Below, one piece after another: positions 5,420 to 10,450 of a stretch of DNA of 10,450 bases. Source of the DNA: Patescibacteria group bacterium (GTDB lineage: Bacteria > Patescibacteriota > Minisyncoccia > Phycocordibacterales > EsbW-18); the NCBI GenBank assembly GCA_030917725.1, contig JAUPUE010000016.1, forward strand, positions 1-10,450, read 5' to 3'. The first letter of the stretch is position 1. The number at the start of each line of letters is the position of its first letter. A program made the translations under genes and the position numbers. The notes under the pieces were generated by a model. That model saw only the letters and a list, made by a program, of their open reading frames with translations. It searched no databases and was not told the origin of the DNA.

Positions 5420-6049
5420 TCATCCACAGTGTTGAAGCGCGCCGGCTTCCTTGAGAGGCTCAGCGTGATGCGGCATCCGGAGCTTCTTGATGGCCCGAGC
5501 TTCAATCTGATGAACGCGGGCTCTGGTGCGAGGTGGAACGAGAATCTTGCCGATGCTCTCGAGGGTCTGACCCTCGACACCGTCGAGACCGTAATGAAGC
5601 TGGAGCACACGAGCTTCCACCGGTCTGAGTTGTTTGAGTTGTGCCTTGATCACCTTCACAAGCTCCTTCCTCTCGAGGAGAACATCCGGGAGAGCATAGT
5701 GTTCACCAGCAACGAGCATCGCCCGAACCTTCTCGCTCTCCTCTTCGAGGTGCGCCTTGTTCCATTCGAACGGCGCGTCGAGCTGTTCTTCCGAGAAGAG
5801 CGACTCCGGAGGCAACCTGAGCACCGCGGCAATCTTCTTGACGTACGGTCGCCACCGCGGGGTGCCCTGCCTTGAGAGCGTATAGGGCACCGCCTGTGTG
5901 TTGATGATCTTGCCGACATGGGATTCCTGCTTAGGGATACCCGCCCGCCGACAAAGCTCCGCAACCGTCTTAATCCCCATTTTCTCCATGCTCTCGAGGA
6001 TGAGATTGTCGCACGAACTCACTTCCACCCGAACTTTCTTTCCCCTCAT
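5420..6049 (-). CDS. Regulator with N-terminal XRE-like HTH and C-terminal sigma-70 region 4 domain
   Basis: This 209-residue protein is a probable DNA-binding transcription regulator. Residues about 14-85 look like an XRE/lambda-repressor-type helix-turn-helix (TVAELCRRAGIPKQ, then YVKKIAAVLRLPPESLF, a pattern typical of the last helix of that fold). A charged linker follows (86-135). Residues about 138-193 match sigma-70 region 4, the -35 recognition domain: LRPVEARVLQLHYGLDG, TLESIGK, and VHQIEARAIKKLRMP. Regions 1 to 3, including -10 recognition and core-binding region 2, are absent, so it is not a normal sigma factor. The turn before the recognition helix is about two residues longer than usual (KILVPPRTRARV). 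GAGGAGG at 6056-6062 stands 6 bases before the ATG at 6049 and 3 before the ATG at 6052, so 6049 is preferred. It has its own promoter and terminator. Target genes are unknown. Confidence 0.8.
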   Translation of the reverse strand: MRGKKVRVEVSSCDNLILESMEKMGIKTVAELCRRAGIPKQESHVGKIINTQAVPYTLSRQGTPRWRPYVKKIAAVLRLPPESLFSEEQLDAPFEWNKAHLEEESEKVRAMLVAGEHYALPDVLLERKELVKVIKAQLKQLRPVEARVLQLHYGLDGVEGQTLESIGKILVPPRTRARVHQIEARAIKKLRMPHHAEPLKEAGALQHCG

Positions 6050-6055
6050 CATGTT

Positions 6056-6062
6056 CCTCCTC
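6056..6062 (-). promoter_or_regulatory. Shine-Dalgarno GAGGAGG for the XRE-sigma4 gene
   Basis: Read on the - strand, GAGGAGG precedes two adjacent ATG codons, at spacings of 3 (6052) and 6 (6049). The second spacing is closer to the optimum. A TTG at 6064, upstream in frame, overlaps the SD itself and is unlikely to start translation. Confidence 0.7.
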
Positions 6063-6096
6063 AAACAGGTTCAACTGCGTTTTACATCTGAAAAAT

Positions 6097-6125
6097 AGGA
6101 TACTATGAATATTCAAATGTGTCAA
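6097..6125 (-). promoter_or_regulatory. Strong sigma-70 promoter for the XRE-sigma4 gene
   Basis: On the - strand TTGACA (6120-6125) is followed after exactly 17 bases by TATCCT (6097-6102). The -35 is perfect, and the -10 matches 4 of 6 positions. The transcript start is expected near 6090, giving a leader of about 40 bases. The promoter begins 12 bases beyond the smc stop, and no terminator separates them, so read-through from smc is also possible. Confidence 0.7.
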
Positions 6126-6137
6126 AGCTTACATCCC

Positions 6138-8426
6138 CTACTTTGCCACCTCCACCGCTTCGGTAAATGATACTGAAAGGAGCTGCGAGACTGCATCACG
6201 GCCCATGGTGACTCCGTAGAGAACGCCCGCACGACTCATTGTTTCGCGGTTGTGGGTGATGACGATGAGCTGTGTGCGCTGTGCAAGGCTCTCGATCATA
6301 TCTCCGTAACGCTTTGAGTTCGCTTCATCGAGTGCTGCATCTGTCTCATCAAGAATGATGAATGGTGGGGGATTCACCTGTGACATTGCAAAGATAAGTG
6401 CGATCGATGTGAGTGCACGCTCACCACCCGAGAGCATCTCAAGGCTCTTCACCTTCTTGCGAGGGAGGTTGATGTCGATTTCCACACCTTCTTGTGTCTC
6501 CTGCTCCCCTTCCTCCACAGATTCTTCGGGAACCTCTCCTTCGAGCTCATCAATAATGCTCCTACGCTTTCGAACAGGTTCTTTGATGAGTTTGAGACCC
6601 GCGCTACCACCACCGAACATCAAGCTAAAGAATTCGCTGAACTGTGTGTTGATCTTACCCAAGCCTGTGGTGAATTCTTCGAAGAGCTTTGTTTCAAGAT
6701 CGACAATGAGACTTTCGAGCGACGCAGCAGATGTTTGCAAATCGAGCACTTCGCGTTCCAAGAATGCGTCGCGCTCTTGTGTCTCTTTATATTCTTTCAT
6801 CAACTCATCAGCTCCTGCGATTCCGGCGTCCTCGAGACGAATCTTCATGCGTTCAATCGACTTCTTGCGATCATGCTGTGCATCACGCGTTGCCTCTGCA
6901 ACAAATGAACTATCGCTTGATGCAAACGACAGCGCCTCACGACCGATGAGTGCGCCAGCTTCACCCAAATCTCGCTTATATTCTTCATCTTCGAGGCGGA
7001 GTGATTCGAGATGGCCGTACAGACGTTCGAGTGACATGCGAACCGTCGCGAGCTCGTTGGAGAAAGCAAAGACAGAGCGCTCGGCGTCGCGTGACGATGT
7101 CTGATCTTCTTGAATAGATTTCTGAATCTGTGTGTATCGTGCGCGAAGGTCACGTTCTTCGGTATCAATGGCGGCTTTTTCTTGTTCGTGTTCACCCTTA
7201 CGCGAGTTGAGGAGTGACTGGGTATCATCGAGTTCACGAAGCGCCGCTGCGTGGTCAAAATTATCGCCAGACGAAAGGGCAGTGCGAATGGCTCCGAGAA
7301 TACGACGAGCTGTGGCAACAAGCGTGGCAAGAGCCGAAGCGTCATTCCCTGCCTCAAGAGCTCGTTCGAGCTCATCGATGTGGGGTTGGATGAGCGATAC
7401 CGAGACCGTGGCGTTCTTTTGCTCGCTCGCCTTTTTCTCCTCGCGCTCTCGCTGACGCTTTACCGCATCAATCTCACCTTCGATGCGACCAAGAGCCAAG
7501 ACGCAGGCGTTCTTTTTATCTTCGACGGCTTTGAGCTTCTCTTCAATCGCAACGACCTCGTCGGACTTTTCGTCTTTGCCTTCGAGCTTTGAAAGTGTCT
7601 CCTTGGCATCAGCAAGCTGCTTCTCGAGGACTTGGGAACGTTCTTTGAGCGGACGAACTTCATCATCAAGACGGGCTTTGGTTTCGTCGAGATATCGCTT
7701 CTCGCGAGCAAAATATTCTTGGTATGCAGCTTTGAGCGCCTCGGCAAGCTCTTGTGCCTTTTCGAGCTTGGCGACCTGCTTACCGAGGAAGGAAAGATGT
7801 GGTTTGATCTCCCGACGAAGGCTCTCTACCTTTTCGATATTCTCGCGCGTCTTCTCGAGCTTGCGACGGCTTTCGTCTTTTTTGTAGTGATAGACCTTGA
7901 GGCCGAGCGCATCTTCGATCATCACCTTGCGCTCACGGACGTTCACCGAGAGCACGCGGTCCGCCTCGCCTTGCGAAATGATGTGGTGACCCGATGCACC
8001 GATGTGGGCTCCGGACAAGAGCTCAATAATGTCTTTGAGACGAACAACACTGCCGTTCACCAAGTATTCGCTCGATGAATCGCGGTGAATGACACGCTCG
8101 ATGGTGACGGTATCAAAATCGATAGGCAAGAGACGCTGCGTGATGCCTTCACTGTTCTGTTGAGGACTATTATCAAATGTGAGCTTTACGCTTGCACGGT
8201 TGGCTCGAGGCGCCATCTGCGACCCATTCCAAATGAGATCTTCGGTACGCTTACCACGCATGCTCTTTACCGACTGTTCTCCCAAGACAAAACGGAATGC
8301 TTCAGCAACGTTCGACTTACCCGAACCGTTGGGACCAACGATGGCGGTAGTAGATGTATTAAATTCAAGCTCGCTTTTCTTGGCGAACGACTTGAATCCC
8401 GTGAGCTCGAGGCGTTTCAGGTGCAT
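6138..8426 (-). CDS. smc: SMC-family chromosome segregation ATPase, short and without a recognisable hinge
   Basis: This is a structural-maintenance-of-chromosomes ATPase, which organises and segregates the chromosome by ATP-driven DNA loop handling. The 762-residue protein begins with the SMC head: LKRLELTGFKSFA, Walker A GPNGSGKSN (31-39), and FVLGEQSVKSMRG. A charged coiled-coil region runs about 165-340, followed by a less charged central stretch (about 345-395, DASALATLVATARRIL) and a second coiled coil to about 600. The C-terminal head has the ABC signature LSGGERAL (665-672), Walker B FIILDETDAALDE with Asp693 and Glu694, and the switch histidine in VITHNRET (His725). Usual bacterial SMCs are about 1,150-1,200 residues with a 150-residue glycine-rich hinge between coils of about 300 residues. 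Here the arms are much shorter, and no hinge motif or Rad50 CxxC hook is seen. The heads are intact, so it is not a pseudogene. The ATG has no SD. RecN or SbcC are less likely given the SMC-type N-terminus. Confidence 0.9.
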   Translation of the reverse strand: MHLKRLELTGFKSFAKKSELEFNTSTTAIVGPNGSGKSNVAEAFRFVLGEQSVKSMRGKRTEDLIWNGSQMAPRANRASVKLTFDNSPQQNSEGITQRLLPIDFDTVTIERVIHRDSSSEYLVNGSVVRLKDIIELLSGAHIGASGHHIISQGEADRVLSVNVRERKVMIEDALGLKVYHYKKDESRRKLEKTRENIEKVESLRREIKPHLSFLGKQVAKLEKAQELAEALKAAYQEYFAREKRYLDETKARLDDEVRPLKERSQVLEKQLADAKETLSKLEGKDEKSDEVVAIEEKLKAVEDKKNACVLALGRIEGEIDAVKRQREREEKKASEQKNATVSVSLIQPHIDELERALEAGNDASALATLVATARRILGAIRTALSSGDNFDHAAALRELDDTQSLLNSRKGEHEQEKAAIDTEERDLRARYTQIQKSIQEDQTSSRDAERSVFAFSNELATVRMSLERLYGHLESLRLEDEEYKRDLGEAGALIGREALSFASSDSSFVAEATRDAQHDRKKSIERMKIRLEDAGIAGADELMKEYKETQERDAFLEREVLDLQTSAASLESLIVDLETKLFEEFTTGLGKINTQFSEFFSLMFGGGSAGLKLIKEPVRKRRSIIDELEGEVPEESVEEGEQETQEGVEIDINLPRKKVKSLEMLSGGERALTSIALIFAMSQVNPPPFIILDETDAALDEANSKRYGDMIESLAQRTQLIVITHNRETMSRAGVLYGVTMGRDAVSQLLSVSFTEAVEVAK

Positions 8427-8449
8427 GAATAAACGAGAAAGATGGGTTT

Positions 8450-8458
8450 ATTTTAGCA
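8450..8458 (-). promoter_or_regulatory. Extended -10 promoter candidate for smc
   Basis: On the - strand TG, one base, then TAAAAT (8450-8455) gives an extended -10. No convincing -35 is seen. The transcript start would be near 8443, leaving a leader of about 17 bases without SD before the ATG at 8426. Confidence 0.5.
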
Positions 8459-8472
8459 TTGAATCCGTCTTC

Positions 8473-8529
8473 CCAAAACAGAAACCCGCCTCACCAGAAG
8501 CGCGCGAGGCGGGCTCTGAATGAGGCGGG
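8473..8529 (-). terminator. Terminator of the 239-aa protein gene, with a duplicated stem arm
   Basis: CCCGCCTC (8485-8492) pairs with GAGGCGGG at 8506-8513. A second exact GAGGCGGG lies at 8522-8529, so two alternative 8-bp stems can form. On the - strand the stem is followed by TTTCTGTTTT, a U-rich tract. The core AGAAACCCGCC (8480-8490) is identical to 5345-5355 in the other - strand terminator. Confidence 0.75.
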
Positions 8530-8550
8530 AAAAAATATCTCTTGGAACTG

Positions 8551-9270
8551 CTAGACGAGCTGGATCTTGTCGAGCCAGCCTTCCTGGAAGGCGATGTTGA
8601 CGAACTGCTTGGCTCGCTTGGGAGAAAGTCCGTACTTTCTCCGAATCGAGCGAGCCAAATAGTCCCGACCCGACTCCAGAACCTCCCCCGTGAAATCGAG
8701 GGAACAGAGGCACTCCACGAGATGTTGATACGATGTGGAGCTGCGACTTGCCGGATCGACGGCTTCCCTTTTCCCAGCCAGGAACTGTGCGATAGTCGCC
8801 GACTCCACGCGCTGGTTAACCAGCGCGCAAGCGGTGTGCACCCACCCCGACGCTCGGTTGAGAAAACCGAACACGAGAAGGGGAAGGGCGATGACATCCT
8901 GAGTATCCATTCGACGAAGCTGGGCCATGACGGCCTCTTCATCGTACGGAAGCGCAAGCCAGTCGACTCTCGTCAAACCGTTCTCAACAGCAAAGTCCAT
9001 GAGGACTTTTCCTCCCGGCTTCGGTGCGCTCTCCGGGTGACGGCGAATGACCCCGCCGAGCGTGAGGTCGGGATCATGCCTAAAATCTTCCCGACTCCGA
9101 GTGTGCTTGAAAGAATCAGGGGCGCGATCCTGGAGCTTGCCGGTCCGTTCGTCGGAACCGTAAAACCAACCCCAACCACACACTTCTTCAATCTGTTCAT
9201 GAATCGCGAAAGCGGAAAGACCAGGGACATCGAGGATGCTCGTTGCGAGTACTTCAGCCTTAGTTGTCAT
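8551..9270 (-). CDS. Hypothetical protein, 239 aa, family not recognised
   Basis: This is a soluble-looking protein with no signal peptide and no clear transmembrane helix. One hydrophobic stretch (DVIALPLLVFGFLNRASGW, about residues 124-142) may be a buried helix. The N-terminal third contains an unusual aromatic patch CGWGWFYG (about 31-38). The C-terminus ends in a basic helical segment (RDYLARSIRRKYGLSPKRAK, about residues 203-222) that could bind nucleic acid, though this is only an impression. Five cysteines are scattered without a metal motif. The start is fixed by AAGGAGG 9 bases upstream of ATG, and there is a promoter and a strong terminator, so this is a real, independently transcribed gene. 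A nearly equally long open frame on the opposite strand has no such signals. Codon use includes CGG and GGG, like the other SD-led genes here. I assign no function. Confidence 0.8.
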   Translation of the reverse strand: MTTKAEVLATSILDVPGLSAFAIHEQIEEVCGWGWFYGSDERTGKLQDRAPDSFKHTRSREDFRHDPDLTLGGVIRRHPESAPKPGGKVLMDFAVENGLTRVDWLALPYDEEAVMAQLRRMDTQDVIALPLLVFGFLNRASGWVHTACALVNQRVESATIAQFLAGKREAVDPASRSSTSYQHLVECLCSLDFTGEVLESGRDYLARSIRRKYGLSPKRAKQFVNIAFQEGWLDKIQLV

Positions 9271-9274
9271 TTAT

Positions 9275-9293
9275 AAGCCCCTCCTTGAGGCTT
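9275..9293 (-). promoter_or_regulatory. Hairpin partly masking the ribosome binding site of the 239-aa gene
   Basis: On the - strand AAGCCTC and GGGGCTT form a 7-bp stem (one G-U pair) around the loop AAGGA. The Shine-Dalgarno AAGGAGG (9280-9286) lies half in the loop and half in the 3' strand, 9 bases before the ATG at 9270. Such an arrangement could modulate translation by temperature, protein or ribosome binding; this is inferred. Confidence 0.5.
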
Positions 9294-9313
9294 GTCTGAA
9301 TCAGTTGTTGGAT

Positions 9314-9356
9314 GTGCATCTGGCATGCACCATACCAGAAAATAAGGTTTTGTCTA
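9314..9356 (-). promoter_or_regulatory. Promoter with overlapping palindrome for the 239-aa gene
   Basis: On the - strand TAGACA (9351-9356, 5 of 6 to consensus), 16 bases, then TATGGT (9329-9334, 4 of 6) preceded by TG at the extended -10 position. A perfect inverted repeat GTGCAT-CTGGC-ATGCAC (9314-9330) overlaps the end of the -10 and the expected start site. Its position fits a repressor operator or a leader hairpin. Confidence 0.5.
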
Positions 9357-9374
9357 TATCACTGTTCCCAAATG

Positions 9375-9403
9375 AAAAAGCCGACCCCACGATGGAGGCC
9401 GGC
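9375..9403 (-). terminator. Intrinsic terminator of the secreted-protein gene
   Basis: On the - strand a 9-bp stem (9380-9388 with 9395-9403) includes two G-U pairs that look like mismatches when read on the + strand. It has a 6-base loop and is followed by TTTTT and CATTT. This is a complete intrinsic terminator, placed just after the tRNA-like fold. Confidence 0.8.
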
Positions 9404-9406
9404 CAG

Positions 9407-9470
9407 GCAGTTTGTCGGGATTGAACCGACATTTACCCGTCGAAGTCTCGACGAAGGTGGGGGTTACTGC
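9407..9470 (-). ncRNA. tRNA-like fold with a perfect T-arm in a 3' untranslated region
   Basis: On the - strand a 5-bp closing stem GCAGT/ACTGC (9466-9470 with 9407-9411) encloses two hairpins. The first (9435-9458) is ACC-TT-CGTCGA, loop GACT, TCGACG-GGT. The second (9414-9430) is GTCGG-TTCAATC-CCGAC, with exactly the 5-bp stem, 7-base loop and GTTCAA..CC positions of a tRNA T-arm. There is no D-arm, no standard anticodon arm and no CCA, and the 5' strand overlaps the stop of the secreted-protein gene, so it is not a normal tRNA. It may be a tRNA remnant, a tRNA-mimicking 3' end or chance. Confidence 0.4.
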
Positions 9471-10384
9471 TTCCCCTTGCCCCCGCCTGTCTCACAGACG
9501 GTGAGGAAGTCGTACGGCGCGAAGAACTCCTGCGCCAATGTTACCTGCCTCCCGAGGATGTTCAGGGTGATGTCGCGCTGAGTGCCGAGAAGAACATGCT
9601 CGTACTCCGCGGCCGAAGCGAGTGAAACACTCGCGTACCACGGCCACTCGTCCGTGGAATACACGCTCGTGCCGAGCGTGCCGAATCCAGAAGACCAGCT
9701 GTCGACCAGAAAGTCGACCTGCGTCTCGCCAGGGACGACGGCGACGGAAGGCAAAGCCTTGACGAAGAGGTCCAACCCGACACGCCCATCCGAGGACTGG
9801 CACGCCATCGTCCAGAAAACGAATTCGCCGACTTCGTACTGGAAGTCGTAGACGAGGGTGACGTTGCTCTCACCGACCTTGTAGGGCACCTTCACTCGGA
9901 AGGTGTGTGTGCCGGCAGAGAGAAGATCCCCAGCCTTGGCGTTCACATCAAAACGGTCCGACGTGTGTGCATCGAACCACCACCGATCGTGGGCAATCTG
10001 CTGCCCGACCGGGATGGTGTTAGCGTACTTGAACTCGCCGGTGATCGGACTGGTCACGTCGACCACCACCTTCTGGCCGAATTCGATTCCCGAGTCGGCC
10101 GGCGGAAACGGTCCGCTCGCCGCTACGTACACCGCGTACCCTGAGGAGTACATCCAGATATCAGGGAAAAGCGCGGCGGGAAACTCGACGACGTCGCCGG
10201 ACATGGTCTCCACGGCGGACTTGCTGAGCAAGACCGCGTCTTTGGTGACGGGGATCTCCATGATCCAGTCGCCGCGACTGATCTTCGGCATGTTCGGAAT
10301 CTTGGTCTGGACGCCGGCGGCGTTGGCCGAGGCGGCCATGAAAACCACGAGAACTGCGATGAACATCAAGATGCGCTTGAGCAC
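9464..10384 (-). CDS. Secreted protein of unknown function with Sec signal peptide
   Basis: This 306-residue precursor begins at GTG, with GGAGG 8 bases upstream. The N-terminus has the three parts of a Sec signal: MLKR, a hydrophobic core (about 5-18), and ASANA followed by AG, so signal peptidase I should cut after Ala22, leaving a mature protein of about 284 residues. The mature part is rich in Val, Ser, Thr, Gly and aromatic residues with alternating hydrophobic patterns (for example THTFRVKVPYKVG, NVTLVYDFQYEVG). This suggests a beta-sandwich or other all-beta extracellular domain. Two mature cysteines (MACQSS, TVCETG) could form a disulfide. There is no LPXTG motif, lipobox or C-terminal membrane anchor; the tail is Gly/Lys-rich (GGGKGKQ). 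I do not recognise the family. It is monocistronic, with a tRNA-like fold and a strong terminator after the stop. An upstream in-frame start (10411) would put charged residues before the signal and lacks an SD. Confidence 0.82.
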   Translation of the reverse strand: MLKRILMFIAVLVVFMAASANAAGVQTKIPNMPKISRGDWIMEIPVTKDAVLLSKSAVETMSGDVVEFPAALFPDIWMYSSGYAVYVAASGPFPPADSGIEFGQKVVVDVTSPITGEFKYANTIPVGQQIAHDRWWFDAHTSDRFDVNAKAGDLLSAGTHTFRVKVPYKVGESNVTLVYDFQYEVGEFVFWTMACQSSDGRVGLDLFVKALPSVAVVPGETQVDFLVDSWSSGFGTLGTSVYSTDEWPWYASVSLASAAEYEHVLLGTQRDITLNILGRQVTLAQEFFAPYDFLTVCETGGGKGKQ

Positions 10385-10392
10385 TGGGGTTT

Positions 10393-10397
10393 CCTCC
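10393..10397 (-). promoter_or_regulatory. Shine-Dalgarno fixing the GTG start of the secreted protein
   Basis: GGAGG on the - strand lies 8 bases before the GTG at 10384. Starting there places the charged MLKR directly before the hydrophobic core, as a Sec signal peptide requires. The remaining bases to the window edge (10398-10450) show no convincing promoter; it may lie beyond the window. Confidence 0.7.
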
Positions 10398-10450
10398 AAA
10401 GAGTGAAACATTGACGAAGAACACGATCAAAGACCCGATTGGCCTTGATT

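Noticed and set aside
5390..5875. A 161-residue open frame on the + strand
   Set aside because: It is antisense to the XRE-sigma4 gene, whose domains, SD and promoter are clear.
5420..6049. Annotating this gene as a complete alternative sigma factor
   Set aside because: Only region 4 is recognisable; region 2, needed for core binding and -10 melting, is missing.
8542..9276. A 244-residue open frame on the + strand opposite the 239-aa gene
   Set aside because: It has no SD or promoter. The - strand gene has promoter, AAGGAGG and a U-tailed terminator of matching direction. High GC at codon position 3 explains the antisense open frame.
9407..9470. Calling a complete tRNA or tmRNA
   Set aside because: The T-arm is perfect, and TTCGACGGG resembles a stretch of tmRNA, but there is no D-arm, no standard 7-base anticodon loop, no CCA and no tag reading frame in the space available.
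1..10450. CRISPR array, insertion sequence, integrase or prophage genes
   Set aside because: There are no regularly spaced 25-40 base repeats, no transposase or recombinase motifs and no terminal inverted repeats with target duplications. The short-period repeats are heptads only.

Overview
The window looks like chromosomal sequence from a small-genome bacterium, most likely of the Candidate Phyla Radiation / Patescibacteria (Parcubacteria-like). This is inferred from gene style, not from a marker gene. The ATP synthase epsilon subunit is very short, the RNase R is reduced, and the SMC protein is short with no recognisable hinge. The core genes start without Shine-Dalgarno (SD) sequences, and there are intergenic repeats with a 7-base period. 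All genes read with the standard stop codons TAA, TAG and TGA.

Layout. On the + strand, 1-1243 holds the 3' part of atpD and a short atpC, separated by an imperfect inverted repeat built of heptamers. A self-contained gene with its own promoter, SD and terminator hairpin follows (1244-1958); it resembles a divergent beta-carbonic anhydrase. Next, at 2020-4372, are a second, clearer beta-carbonic-anhydrase-like gene and RNase R (rnr), overlapping by 8 bases. The end of rnr runs into a GCTA heptad array and a large GC-rich folded element that ends in a T-rich tract (4361-4497). Then come a two-helix small membrane protein and a bacterial PH-domain membrane protein (4512-5329). All remaining genes are on the - strand: a regulator joining an XRE-like HTH to sigma-70 region 4 (5420-6049), a short SMC ATPase (6138-8426), an unrecognised 239-aa protein (8551-9270) and a secreted protein of unknown function (9464-10384).

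Two kinds of gene are interleaved. The core genes (atpC, the second carbonic-anhydrase-like gene, rnr, the two membrane genes, smc) have no SD, and where a promoter is visible it is an extended -10 (TGn plus a TA-rich hexamer). The other four genes (1332-1913, 5420-6049, 8551-9270, 9464-10384) each have a GGAGG-type SD and a GC-rich terminator hairpin. Three of them also have a visible -35/-10 promoter, and they use CGG and GGG codons that atpD avoids. They look like separately acquired or separately regulated monocistronic units, and two of the terminators share an 11-base core.

The most unusual items are the XRE-sigma4 fusion, the hinge-less SMC, a tRNA-like fold with a perfect T-arm in the 3' untranslated region of the secreted-protein gene, the heptad-period repeats, and the adjacent pair of divergent beta-carbonic-anhydrase-like proteins. 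No CRISPR array, transposase, integrase, rRNA or complete tRNA was seen. No intergenic stretch exceeds about 300 bases.
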